DNA of 64,000 nucleotides from Metasolibacillus meyeri (lineage in GTDB: Bacteria > Bacillota > Bacilli > Bacillales_A > Planococcaceae): NCBI RefSeq assembly GCF_003049505.1, contig NZ_PYWN01000036.1, forward strand, positions 1-64,000, written 5' to 3'. A model generated the notes under the pieces. The model was not told the DNA's origin. It did no database searches and saw only the letters and a list, made by a program, of their open reading frames with translations. How positions within the stretch are numbered: the first letter of the stretch is position 1; every line of letters begins with the position of its first letter. Shown one piece after another: positions 1 to 8,652 of this stretch. The position numbers and the translations under genes are program-made.

Positions 1-107
1 CGCCAATTTACCAAAAAAGTAGCTGTTAAACTATGAAGATGTTAGACTATTTAATAAAAGAAGAAATCTGAGCATTCTATTCATAATTAAGTTTGGAGAT
101 TAATTTT

Positions 108-1046
108 ATGACAAAAACAACATTTGCATTAATCGGTACTGGTATTGTAGGGGAGCGCATTATTAATCAAATTTTAGCGCACCCAAATGCTGAAATTTTT
201 GCTATTTTTGATGGCAATCAAGCACGTTTGCAAGAGGTTGCTGATAAATATGCAATTTCGGCTGTTGCAACATTGGATGAATTATTGGCAACAAAGCCTG
301 ATTGGGTATATATTGGTACACCACCAGTTAGTCATGCGCCACTCGCTAAGGAAATTGCAGCACGTGGTTTAAATATTCTTTCTGAAAAGCCATTAGCACA
401 TGATGCACAGGATGGCGCTGGAATGGTACGGGTAGCAAGTGAAGCAGGTGTTCATACAGCGATGCATTTCCCATTAATGTATAGCCCTGCGGTACATGAA
501 ATAAAGCAAGCTCTAGCGAACAAAGAATTGGGAGATATTGTGCGTATTGAATTGCATACATATTTCCCAGAATGGCCAAGAAAATGGCAACAAAATCCTT
601 GGATTGCTTCGCGAGAACAAGGTGGCTTTATTCGTGAAGTATTCCCGCATTATTTACAGTTAATGCATCATTTCTTTGGGGATATTGACATTCTATCACA
701 TGAAACAACATATCCAGAGGATGTTTCGCTATGTGAAACAGGTGTATCCGCATTAGCAAAAACATCGAGTGGTATACCTGTTGTGTTAAACGGCTTGTCT
801 GGCATAGGGCAAGAGGAGCGCTTAGAATTTAAAGTGTTCGGCACAGAAAAAGTGATGACACTGCGCAACTGGTCTGAGCTATGGGTAAGTGTGGCATATG
901 AAGAAGCACAACAAATTAGCCCAAGCGCACAGCCAGCATCATTACTCGATGCATGCCGCGCACAACTTCAAGGTGAAGACGCACTAATTGTTTCATTTGA
1001 AGAAGGCTTAAAAGTGCAAAAGTGGATTGATGAGTTATTGAAATAG
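108..1046 (+). CDS. Gfo/Idh/MocA family NAD(P)-dependent oxidoreductase
   Basis: A 312-residue protein with an N-terminal Rossmann fold (GTGIVG at about residues 10-15) and the EKP motif at about 93-95 typical of the Gfo/Idh/MocA family, whose members oxidise or reduce sugars, inositols and related compounds with NAD(P). The C-terminal half is the usual alpha/beta substrate domain. The start is the ATG at 108 because GGAG at 95-98 lies at the right distance; the upstream in-frame TTG at 93 would overlap that site. It is monocistronic, ending in a strong terminator. The substrate cannot be read from the sequence or context. Confidence 0.88.
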   Translation: MTKTTFALIGTGIVGERIINQILAHPNAEIFAIFDGNQARLQEVADKYAISAVATLDELLATKPDWVYIGTPPVSHAPLAKEIAARGLNILSEKPLAHDAQDGAGMVRVASEAGVHTAMHFPLMYSPAVHEIKQALANKELGDIVRIELHTYFPEWPRKWQQNPWIASREQGGFIREVFPHYLQLMHHFFGDIDILSHETTYPEDVSLCETGVSALAKTSSGIPVVLNGLSGIGQEERLEFKVFGTEKVMTLRNWSELWVSVAYEEAQQISPSAQPASLLDACRAQLQGEDALIVSFEEGLKVQKWIDELLK

Positions 1047-1048
1047 AG

Positions 1049-1079
1049 AGCAGCTGTCGAATTCGACAGCTGCTTTTAT
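1049..1079 (+). terminator. Rho-independent terminator of the oxidoreductase gene
   Basis: A perfect 26-bp palindrome (1049-1074), GC-rich at its ends with GAATTC at the centre, runs into TTTTAT three bases after the stop codon. Confidence 0.85.
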
Positions 1080-1328
1080 CATGATTCAGCGAGTATCACA
1101 GATTTTTTAGAAGCTTACTCGAAAAATATGGATGTAATTATATCGAGGCGTAATTGATATTTCAAATCTAATATTTGGATATATAAGAAATCGTTTGGTA
1201 TCAGGCTTTTATTAAAATCAAGGTGTCTAAAATATGAATTTGAATGGCTGAAAAGCGGTAAAATGTGATATTTGGGAGTTTGTTAAAATGCTAGAAAATG
1301 CATATGATACATGAAAAGGAGGGAGGAT

Positions 1329-2225
1329 ATGATTGTTTTACAGAGAGAGCAAACTGTGCAGGAACACTTGCTACAAGCAGCGATTCGTCGGGGATTTTCT
1401 GAATATAAGGACAGGCTGATTCGATTGCAGCAAGGTATAATAGGAGAACGCTATGTTGACCGCAGTTGGCATGATATGCAATTAGAAGAAGCCTATTATT
1501 TGTTTCACGACTTTCAAACAACTATGCATCAGATAGATACAATCTTTTTATGCGCCAAATTTATCCTGATTGTAGAAATTAAAAATATTGCAGGTCGCAT
1601 TGATTTTGATGAGGACCGACATCAGTTTACGCGAACATTAGAGAATGGCATTGTTCATGGTTTTCGCAATCCACTAGACCAAGTGCGTCGCCATCAAAGA
1701 ATGCTACAGGAGGTTGTTCGTGGTTTGCCTATTTTATATGCCATTGTCCTTGCTTTACCAAAAACAATTATTGGTCATATTCCACAAGGAGAGCCAATTT
1801 TTCATCGCAGCGGACTAGAATTCCACATTAGAAAGCTCCTCACACAATATGCTGTGCGACTAACTTCGCCAGCACTTCAAGATTTAGTTACGCAATTACT
1901 TCAAATGCATACTATTCATAAAGCACAATTAAATATTGATAAAGCTAGGGTTCGTACAGGTGTGCTATGTGTACAATGCCAAAGCAAAATGCAGTATCAT
2001 TATGGGCATTTTAAGTGTTCGAAATGCGATTATAAGGATGATGGCACGGCATTAAAGCAAGCGATGAGGGATTATTGCTTATTGGTGGATGAATGGATTA
2101 CAAATGAAGAATTTCGGATGTTTGTAGAGATTAAGTCAGGTGATACTGCAAAATATTTGCTAAAGAAATTAGGTTTTCCATATGAAGGAGAAAAAAGATG
2201 GAGGAGGTATCAGATAACTTGCTGA
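1329..2225 (+). CDS. NERD domain protein with C-terminal zinc ribbon
   Basis: A 298-residue protein. Residues about 40-150 fit the nuclease-related (NERD) domain: a run with an acidic residue followed by VEIKN, like the D-ExK core of restriction-type nucleases. Near the C terminus two CxxC pairs (CVQC and CSKC, about 17 residues apart) form a likely zinc ribbon. The ATG at 1329 is preferred because AAGGAGGGAGG precedes it; the ATG at 1311 lies upstream of that site. NERD proteins are presumed DNA-processing enzymes but mostly uncharacterised. No operon partner is visible; a 21-bp tandem repeat follows directly. Confidence 0.8.
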   Translation: MIVLQREQTVQEHLLQAAIRRGFSEYKDRLIRLQQGIIGERYVDRSWHDMQLEEAYYLFHDFQTTMHQIDTIFLCAKFILIVEIKNIAGRIDFDEDRHQFTRTLENGIVHGFRNPLDQVRRHQRMLQEVVRGLPILYAIVLALPKTIIGHIPQGEPIFHRSGLEFHIRKLLTQYAVRLTSPALQDLVTQLLQMHTIHKAQLNIDKARVRTGVLCVQCQSKMQYHYGHFKCSKCDYKDDGTALKQAMRDYCLLVDEWITNEEFRMFVEIKSGDTAKYLLKKLGFPYEGEKRWRRYQITC

Positions 2226-2323
2226 TAGAACCTAAAAAGTTGCCGATAGAATAGCCAAAGTTACTGATAGAACTTTGAAACTTGCTGATAGAATGTCAAA
2301 GCTTACTAATAGTATTCAAAAAC
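2219..2323. repeat. 21-bp tandem repeat array, five degenerate copies (core TGATAGAA)
   Basis: Five consecutive 21-bp units start at 2219, 2240, 2261, 2282 and 2303. The first 12 bases (TTGCTGATAGAA and close variants) are conserved and the remaining nine vary. The array begins at the last codons of the NERD gene and fills the start of the gap before ctaB. One frame is nearly open because the period is a multiple of three, but it has no start signal. See the arrays at 13758, 24119 and 29728, which share the period but not the core. Confidence 0.8.
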
Positions 2324-2436
2324 CACCGATATATGCTGCCTCGTACAAATTTATGACAAAACAGCTAGTACCATAGCGCACAGTCCCATATATAATGTAT
2401 ACTAAATAATAGTGACTATAATGAGGGGAAACTATT

Positions 2437-3333
2437 ATGCAGAAGCAATCTATTATAAATTTATGGGCACAGGCTGTGAAGACAGGCATTATTAAATCGA
2501 ATTTGATTCCAATGATTGCAGGGCTTATGCTTGCGCTTTATACGTATGAACTAAATTTCATTAAAAATATTCCTAATATTATTTTGGCGATAGTCGGTTC
2601 AGCCCTTGTCATTGCAGCGGCTGGTATTTTTAATAATTTGTATGATCGCGATATCGATAAAATTATGTCGCGTACGAAGACGCGCCCTACTGTAACTGGA
2701 GAGCTACAGACACGTACAGTGTTAATGGCTGGGATTATCTTTTTAATTCTCGGTTTAATTGCACTGGCATTTACAACACCGCTTGCAATGCTGTTAGGCT
2801 TTTTAGGTGTATTTTTTTATGTAGTGCCGTATACGATATGGACAAAGCGTCGTACGATTTGGAATACAGAGGTTGGTAGTATTTCAGGGGCAGTGCCACC
2901 ATTAATTGGTTGGGCGGCAGTAGCACCAGATATTTGGCATCCAGCATGTTGGGCATTGTTTATTATTATGGTTATTTGGCAAATGCCGCATTTCTATGCG
3001 ATTGCCATTCGTAAGCATGATGATTATGCAGCAGCAAATATCCCGATGCTCCCTGTAGCAAAGGGGCGACGGAGAACATATATTCAAACAAATATTTATT
3101 TAGTTTTACTAATGTTAACAAGCTTTTTATTTTTACCGTTAAGTTTAGGATTAACACTCGTATCGCTCGTTCTAGGTGGTATTTGGTTGTGGCTAAGCTT
3201 TATCGGTTATCGTAAAATGGAAGGGAAAACATGGGCAAATAAAATGTTTGCTTTCTCCTTAATCCATATGACGGTTCTATTCGCAACTGTTATTATTTAC
3301 GCATCTGTCGGGTTGATTTTGCAAGCTTTATAA
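2437..3333 (+). CDS. ctaB: Heme O synthase (protoheme IX farnesyltransferase)
   Basis: A 298-residue polytopic UbiA-family prenyltransferase that transfers a farnesyl group to protoheme IX to make heme O for terminal oxidases. The first Asp-rich motif NNLYDRDIDKIMSRT lies at about residues 66-80, and the second polar motif (IAIRKHDDY) at about 188-196. About nine hydrophobic segments fit the membrane enzyme, and length matches the family. AGGGG precedes the ATG. No other cta genes are adjacent, so this is probably a stand-alone copy. It converges on the dipeptidase gene across a shared terminator. Confidence 0.92.
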   Translation: MQKQSIINLWAQAVKTGIIKSNLIPMIAGLMLALYTYELNFIKNIPNIILAIVGSALVIAAAGIFNNLYDRDIDKIMSRTKTRPTVTGELQTRTVLMAGIIFLILGLIALAFTTPLAMLLGFLGVFFYVVPYTIWTKRRTIWNTEVGSISGAVPPLIGWAAVAPDIWHPACWALFIIMVIWQMPHFYAIAIRKHDDYAAANIPMLPVAKGRRRTYIQTNIYLVLLMLTSFLFLPLSLGLTLVSLVLGGIWLWLSFIGYRKMEGKTWANKMFAFSLIHMTVLFATVIIYASVGLILQAL

Positions 3334-3334
3334 G

Positions 3335-3367
3335 AAAAGGTCTGTCCGAAATGGACAGACCCTTTTT
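3335..3367. terminator. Bidirectional terminator between ctaB and the dipeptidase gene
   Basis: The stem GGTCTGTCC / GGACAGACC with a GAAAT loop is flanked by an A-run on the left and a T-run on the right, so it can stop transcripts from both converging genes. Confidence 0.85.
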
Positions 3368-3368
3368 C

Positions 3369-4751
3369 TTATAGCTTTAATTCTGCAACTTCATGTAAAT
3401 AATCGCCTAATACGCGTAAGCCTTGATCAAAGTTTTCTAAATGGAAGTGCTCGTTTGGTGCATGGAAGTTTTCTTCAGATAAACCGAAGCCCATTAGCAC
3501 AACAGGTAAGTTTAAAATTTCATCAAATGCTGCTACAATTGGAATCGAGCCACCACCACGTGTGTAAGCAGTTGGCACTTTGTATACTTTTTCATAAGAG
3601 CGACCAGCCGCTTGAATTAATGGGTGATCGAATGGCGTTAAGTATGGTTTTCCTTTATCAAATTCAGAAACGATTACTTCAACACCGTCTGGCTTGAGCT
3701 TTTCAATATGTGCTTTTAAGAGTGCCACAATTTCCTCTGGATCTTGATTCGGGACTAAACGACATGTAATTTTCGCACCAGCCTCAGCAGGTAATACCGT
3801 TTTAATGCCTTCTCCAGAGAATCCACCAAATACGCCGTTAATTTCCAATGTCGGACGTGCCCAAGTTTGTTCTAAATAAGAATACCCAGCTTCACCAAAT
3901 AGCGCTGGTACTTGTAGCTCCTGCTTCAAGGCTTCCTCATCAAAGCCTAAGTCACGATATGCTTGACGCTCCTCATCAGATAATGGTAACACTTTATCAT
4001 AGAAGCCATCAACTTGAATCGTGCCCTGCTCATCGCGGAATGATGCTAAAATTTCAGTTAATGCATGGATTGCATTTTGTACACCACCGCCATAAAGACC
4101 CGAATGTAAATCGCCTTTTGCGCCGCGCACATCAATTTGCACACCTGTTAAACCACGCAGACCATAGCACACAGCAGGCTTGCCCTTCGCATAAAGACCT
4201 GTATCAGAAATAACAATTAGGTCTGCTGCTAATTTTTCTTTATTATCTTCTGTATATTGTGGAAGAGAGGGGCTACCAATTTCCTCTTCACCTTCATAAA
4301 TAAGCTTCACATTTACAGGCAAAGTGCCCTCTGCTGCAAATAATGCTTCAATCATTTTTAAATGCATAAATACTTGCCCTTTATCATCAGAAGAACCACG
4401 TGCAAACAATTTATTATCGCGAATCGTGGGCTCGAAAGGTGGTGTTTCCCACAAATTTAGTGGGTCTACAGGCTGCACATCATAGTGACCGTAGAATAAA
4501 ATTGTTGGCTTGCCTTCAGCATGTAGCCACTCGCCATAGACAACAGGATGTCCCGCCGTTTCTTCAACCGCTACGTTTTCAATATTTAGTGATTTTAAAT
4601 GCTCTGCTAGCCAATTCGCTGCATTGCGCATATCTTCTTTATGCTCAGACAATGCAGAAATACTAGGAATGCGTAAAAACTCATTTAATTCTGCTAAATG
4701 ACGCTCACGATGCTCTGTAAAATAAGCATCTAATTTTTCTAAATGACTCAT
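3369..4751 (-). CDS. M20 family dipeptidase (metallopeptidase)
   Basis: A 460-residue cytoplasmic di-zinc peptidase of the M20 family. Zinc ligands are visible in YGHYDVQP (His about 89, Asp about 91), in RGSSDDKG (bridging Asp about 122) and in the EGEEEIGS motif that holds the catalytic Glu. A later GGSIPIV segment belongs to the second half of the fold. The start at 4751 (Met-Ser-His-Leu-Glu) is set by GGGAGG nine bases upstream; the longer in-frame reading from 4838 would add 29 residues without a ribosome site. Substrate specificity is not evident. Confidence 0.88.
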   Translation of the reverse strand: MSHLEKLDAYFTEHRERHLAELNEFLRIPSISALSEHKEDMRNAANWLAEHLKSLNIENVAVEETAGHPVVYGEWLHAEGKPTILFYGHYDVQPVDPLNLWETPPFEPTIRDNKLFARGSSDDKGQVFMHLKMIEALFAAEGTLPVNVKLIYEGEEEIGSPSLPQYTEDNKEKLAADLIVISDTGLYAKGKPAVCYGLRGLTGVQIDVRGAKGDLHSGLYGGGVQNAIHALTEILASFRDEQGTIQVDGFYDKVLPLSDEERQAYRDLGFDEEALKQELQVPALFGEAGYSYLEQTWARPTLEINGVFGGFSGEGIKTVLPAEAGAKITCRLVPNQDPEEIVALLKAHIEKLKPDGVEVIVSEFDKGKPYLTPFDHPLIQAAGRSYEKVYKVPTAYTRGGGSIPIVAAFDEILNLPVVLMGFGLSEENFHAPNEHFHLENFDQGLRVLGDYLHEVAELKL

Positions 4752-5005
4752 GAAAGAAAGCCTCCCTTTATTTCGAATATGGAAATAGTATAGCATAAGG
4801 AGGCTAGATAATCCTGCTATAGCAATAGTTTCTAACATGTTTCCTTCGAAAATGATTTTGAAATGTTTTTTTAGGAGTAAATGTGTATAATTTGAATTGA
4901 TTTAAGGGTAAGTGAATCCATTATATTCAATATGCTTTTATGGAATGATTGAAGATTATTGAAAGGGTTATACGGAATACTTCTCTATTTTAAGGAGACG
5001 TTACG

Positions 5006-5446
5006 ATGAAATATATTTTAAAAAGAAAACTGCTAACAAGTTTTATTGTCATATTTAATATTGGATTTTTAGTAATTGTAATGGATACTAATGTCACACA
5101 GGGCAGTCACGATAATGTACTATTTTCATTGGTTAGTAGCGTAATACTAATTTTAGTATTCTCTTTAGTATATGTTGCTCCGTTCATTACCACCATAGGT
5201 ATTCCCGCATCGATAATAATTGATAGAGTTAGTAAAAATAAAAAGCTGCTATCGCTTATTTTACACATGACGGCAGGTTGTGTCGTAGCTGTTATTATTC
5301 TCAAGTTATTGGATTCTAATTTACTAACTTATGAGTATTTAACGAATGAGTTTCATCTAATTAAATTAATGTTTATATGCTTATATCCAGGTGTGAATTT
5401 CTGGTTTGTCGACCTAGTGATGACTAAAGTCAATCGAGTATTATAG
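5006..5446 (+). CDS. Small membrane protein of unknown function
   Basis: A 146-residue protein with about four hydrophobic segments: about 10-30, 42-68, 85-103 and 122-140. A basic KNKK loop lies in the middle. AAGGAG precedes the ATG. I do not recognise the family. It has its own terminator and lies apart from its neighbours, so context gives no hint of function. Confidence 0.65.
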   Translation: MKYILKRKLLTSFIVIFNIGFLVIVMDTNVTQGSHDNVLFSLVSSVILILVFSLVYVAPFITTIGIPASIIIDRVSKNKKLLSLILHMTAGCVVAVIILKLLDSNLLTYEYLTNEFHLIKLMFICLYPGVNFWFVDLVMTKVNRVL

Positions 5447-5448
5447 TT

Positions 5449-5484
5449 AGCCCTCTTAACTTTGTAAGGAGGGCTTTCTTTTTG
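5449..5484 (+). terminator. Terminator after the small membrane protein gene
   Basis: AGCCCTC-TTA pairs with TAAGGAGGGCT (one bulge), followed by the T-rich tract TTTCTTTTTG. Confidence 0.75.
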
Positions 5485-5590
5485 TATGTTTTTTGCTCAC
5501 CATAATATTTTTATGACCTAAAACTATATTTTGTTTTGTACCTCATTTCATTGAAAGTAGCATCATATTTTTTCATACCCCACACGAAAA

Positions 5591-6472
5591 CTAAATCTGC
5601 AAATCCCCAATCTCCTTTTTGATAAAAGCGTCAATTGGGCTGTCAAGTCGAGAGCTTGAATAAATAAATTGGATTTTGCGTGTTAAGGAGCGGTCGGCTA
5701 AATCTTTTTTGACTAAAGAGCCAGCGCGTAGCTCCTCTTCAATTAAAGCTGCTGACAGGAAGGCAACGGTTGTGCCGAATGTTAGCATTTTTTTAATCGT
5801 GCTGATGGAGTCCAATTCCATTTTATTCATTGCGGATTGCGGACCTAGCCATTGCTCAATAAAATGATTCGTTGAGCTGGAGGAAGTATGCAATAAAATT
5901 TTGTATTGTAAAATATCTGCCTTTGTCACGCTTTGTTTGGAGGCTAACTCATGCTTTGGGCTAAATGCTAAAACAAATGTATCTTCACCGATTGTTTCAT
6001 ATACAAGCAGTGGGTTTTTTAGCTTTGTTTCCATAATAAAGCCAAAGTCAAGCTCATGCTGTGCAACGAGCTCCTCAATTTCAGGAGCTGTTTTCACGAT
6101 AAATGAAATTTGTATAACTGGGTAGGCTGTTGATATTTGGTGGATAAGCTCTGGCATAAAAATATGTGCAGGTAAGCCGCTTGCACCAAGCCGAATTGAG
6201 CCGACATGGCCTGCTAGTAAATCCTCGATAAAATGCGTCATCTCTTTATGTAATTGTACAATTTGTTTTGCGTAATGATACAGCCCTTCACCAGCAGCCG
6301 TTAAGCGGTAGCCGCCCCCATTTGTACGAAATAGCTGGATACCGTATTCATCTTCAATGGATCGAATATGGAAGGAGACAGTTGGCTTTGTAATATTGAG
6401 CTGCTGTGCTACCGGAGCTAATTTTTTGTATTCCACTAATAAGCAAAATGCCTGTAATTTTATATTGTTCAT
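5591..6472 (-). CDS. LysR family transcriptional regulator
   Basis: A 293-residue regulator with an N-terminal winged helix-turn-helix (residues 1-60, including the usual AQQLNITKPTVSFHIRSIE core) and a C-terminal periplasmic-binding-protein-like effector domain from about 90. AGGAGG lies just upstream of the ATG. It is divergent from the ABC transporter operon starting at 6610, with 137 bases between them. This is the classical LysR arrangement, so it probably controls that operon and itself in response to the imported compound. Confidence 0.9.
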   Translation of the reverse strand: MNNIKLQAFCLLVEYKKLAPVAQQLNITKPTVSFHIRSIEDEYGIQLFRTNGGGYRLTAAGEGLYHYAKQIVQLHKEMTHFIEDLLAGHVGSIRLGASGLPAHIFMPELIHQISTAYPVIQISFIVKTAPEIEELVAQHELDFGFIMETKLKNPLLVYETIGEDTFVLAFSPKHELASKQSVTKADILQYKILLHTSSSSTNHFIEQWLGPQSAMNKMELDSISTIKKMLTFGTTVAFLSAALIEEELRAGSLVKKDLADRSLTRKIQFIYSSSRLDSPIDAFIKKEIGDLQI

Positions 6473-6609
6473 TTTATCCTCCTAAAGTAAATTAGATAAA
6501 ATCTTATGTTTGTTTTATTTTATTAGAATTTTTTTAACGCTTTATTAATAGTAGGTTAATATTTTCTAAATATCTGCGCTCTATAGTTGTAATAGACAGG
6601 GAGGATATA

Positions 6610-7575
6610 ATGAAAATTTCATTAACGAATATTGAAAAAAAGTACGGAGATACACAAGTATTATGGCCGCTTAATTTAGAGTTAAATAGCAAATTCATTA
6701 CGATTTTAGGGCAATCGGGTTGTGGCAAAACGACATTGTTAAAAATGTTAGCTGGCTTGGAGCAGCCAACGCAAGGGGAGATTCGTTTTGATGATATGGT
6801 AATCTATTCAACTGAACGGAAAATCAATATACAGCCAAGTAAACGTAATATTGCAATGGTGTTTCAAGATTTTGCCTTATGGCCACATATGACCATCTTT
6901 CAAAATATCGCATTTGGCTTGAAGGGCATCGTATCGAAAGCAGAAATACCACAGCGTGTGAAGCATGTGATGCAGCTTGTCAGTATGGAAGGGTTTGAGC
7001 AAAGAAAGCCTGGAGAGTTATCTGGGGGACAGCAGCAGCGTGTAGCATTAGCAAGAGCGCTCGCGATAAATCCTAAGTTGATTTTGTTTGACGAGCCATT
7101 ATCAGCATTGGATGCGGTGTTACGAGAGAAGATGCAGTATGAAATTATGAATATTATTCAACGCTTTGATTGCCAAGCGATTTTCGTTACGCACGATCAA
7201 ACAGAGGCAATGACGATGTCTGACCAGATTATCGTGATGGAGGCAGGACATATCGCGCAAGCTGGCACGCCACAAGAAATTTATAAAACACCTGCGACAC
7301 CTTATGTAGCTGATTTTATTGGCAAAGTAAACTGGCTAAAGCAAGATACATGTATTGTGCGTCCTGAAGATGTCTCGCGTCAGCAAAGTCAAGGTACAAT
7401 CGCTATGCAAGCAAAGGTCATGAAAAGTATTTTTCTTGGAGACCGCTACTTTATACAGGCACAAGTAGGTGGCAGAGAGTGGGGCTTTTATGACACAGAG
7501 CCTATCGCACAGGGGCAACAACTCGAAATATTTATTGATGAACAGCAAATCTATCAACTGGAGGAACGAGCATGA
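6610..7575 (+). CDS. ABC transporter ATP-binding protein (FbpC/PotA type)
   Basis: A 321-residue ATPase with Walker A GQSGCGKTT (about residues 36-44), ABC signature LSGGQQQRVAL, Walker B LILFDEPLSALD and the H-loop THDQTEAMT. The C-terminal 90 residues form a short TOBE-like regulatory domain. It energises uptake of ferric iron, spermidine or aminoethylphosphonate-type ligands in related systems. Its stop overlaps the start of the binding-protein gene (ATGA). It is the first gene of a four-gene operon divergent from the LysR gene. Confidence 0.88.
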   Translation: MKISLTNIEKKYGDTQVLWPLNLELNSKFITILGQSGCGKTTLLKMLAGLEQPTQGEIRFDDMVIYSTERKINIQPSKRNIAMVFQDFALWPHMTIFQNIAFGLKGIVSKAEIPQRVKHVMQLVSMEGFEQRKPGELSGGQQQRVALARALAINPKLILFDEPLSALDAVLREKMQYEIMNIIQRFDCQAIFVTHDQTEAMTMSDQIIVMEAGHIAQAGTPQEIYKTPATPYVADFIGKVNWLKQDTCIVRPEDVSRQQSQGTIAMQAKVMKSIFLGDRYFIQAQVGGREWGFYDTEPIAQGQQLEIFIDEQQIYQLEERA

Positions 7576-8585
7576 AAAAGGGGAAATTTTTAACGACAGC
7601 AGCACTTGTATTAACACTAGCATTAGCAGGGTGTGGTAACAAAGAGAAGGAAGAAAAGTCTGTGGAGGCCGCAGAACCTTCAACAACGGTAACGGTTTAT
7701 TCAGCAGGTCCAGATGGTTTAGCAGCAAATATTCAAGAGGCATTTGAACAAGAAACGGGCATTAAAGTGGAAATGTTCCAAGGGACAACAGGTAAAATTT
7801 TATCGCGCTTAGAGGCGGAAAAAAATAATCCAATAGCAGATGTTGTTGTATTAGCTTCTGTTGCTTCAATGGATGGTTTAAAGGAAGCAAATCAGCTACA
7901 AAGTTATAAGGAAGCAAAAAATGCAGATAAAATGAATGCTGAATGGTCAGATGGAGATGGCTATTATTACGGCTATAGTGCCTCAGCATTAGGTATTGTC
8001 TATAATACGAAAAATGCAGAAACTGCTCCGAAGGAATGGGCAGATTTAGCACAGTCACAATGGCAAAACAAAATTAATATTCCTGACCCGAGCTTATCTG
8101 GTTCGGCTGTCGATTTCTTATTTGGCTATACAGAGGCTGATGGTGCAGCATGGGATACGATGGCGCAATGGCAAAGCAATGGCTTACAAGTAAATGGTGC
8201 AAATAAGGAAGCTTTAGATGCAGTAATTACAGGGGAAAAGGATGTAACGATTGCTGGCGTGGACTATATGGCTTATAAAGCAAAAGCAAGTGGTGAACCA
8301 GTAGATATCGTCTATCCAGCAAGTGGTACCGTTGTTAGCCCACGTGCTGTTGGAATTATGAAAGAGGCAAAGCATGTAGATGCAGCACAAGCTTATGTAG
8401 ATTTTCTATTGTCTGATGAGGGCCAAGCACTTGTAGCAGATGCTTATTTATTACCAGGTAATGGAGAAATTGCTGTAAAGGATCGTGCAACATTAGAGGA
8501 AATTCCGCAATTAGCAGTGAATTGGCGCGGAGCAGAACAAAAGCAAATCGATGTTTTAACGAAGTTTATTGAATTATTCCGCTAA
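7572..8585 (+). CDS. Extracellular solute-binding lipoprotein of the ABC importer
   Basis: A 337-residue precursor with a lipoprotein signal peptide (basic start, hydrophobic core, lipobox LAGC with Cys21). The mature part resembles the ferric-ion/2-aminoethylphosphonate binding proteins (VTVYSAGPDG near the N terminus, then a two-lobed type II binding protein). It is anchored outside the membrane and delivers ligand to the permease encoded next. A stem-loop with T-run just after its stop probably raises its level relative to the permease. The ligand is not identifiable from sequence alone. Confidence 0.87.
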   Translation: MKKGKFLTTAALVLTLALAGCGNKEKEEKSVEAAEPSTTVTVYSAGPDGLAANIQEAFEQETGIKVEMFQGTTGKILSRLEAEKNNPIADVVVLASVASMDGLKEANQLQSYKEAKNADKMNAEWSDGDGYYYGYSASALGIVYNTKNAETAPKEWADLAQSQWQNKINIPDPSLSGSAVDFLFGYTEADGAAWDTMAQWQSNGLQVNGANKEALDAVITGEKDVTIAGVDYMAYKAKASGEPVDIVYPASGTVVSPRAVGIMKEAKHVDAAQAYVDFLLSDEGQALVADAYLLPGNGEIAVKDRATLEEIPQLAVNWRGAEQKQIDVLTKFIELFR

Positions 8586-8598
8586 CAGGATGTTGCAA

Positions 8599-8633
8599 GG
8601 GGCTTGCTCGGTCATGCCGAAAAGCCCTTTTTT
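8599..8633 (+). terminator. Intercistronic attenuating terminator between binding protein and permease
   Basis: GGGCTT (8600-8605) pairs with AAGCCC (8622-8627), with an inner CGG/CCG stem, followed by six or seven Ts. It lies inside the operon, right after the binding-protein gene, where partial termination would give more binding protein than permease. Confidence 0.75.
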
Positions 8634-8652
8634 AGAAAGGATTGAAGAACAT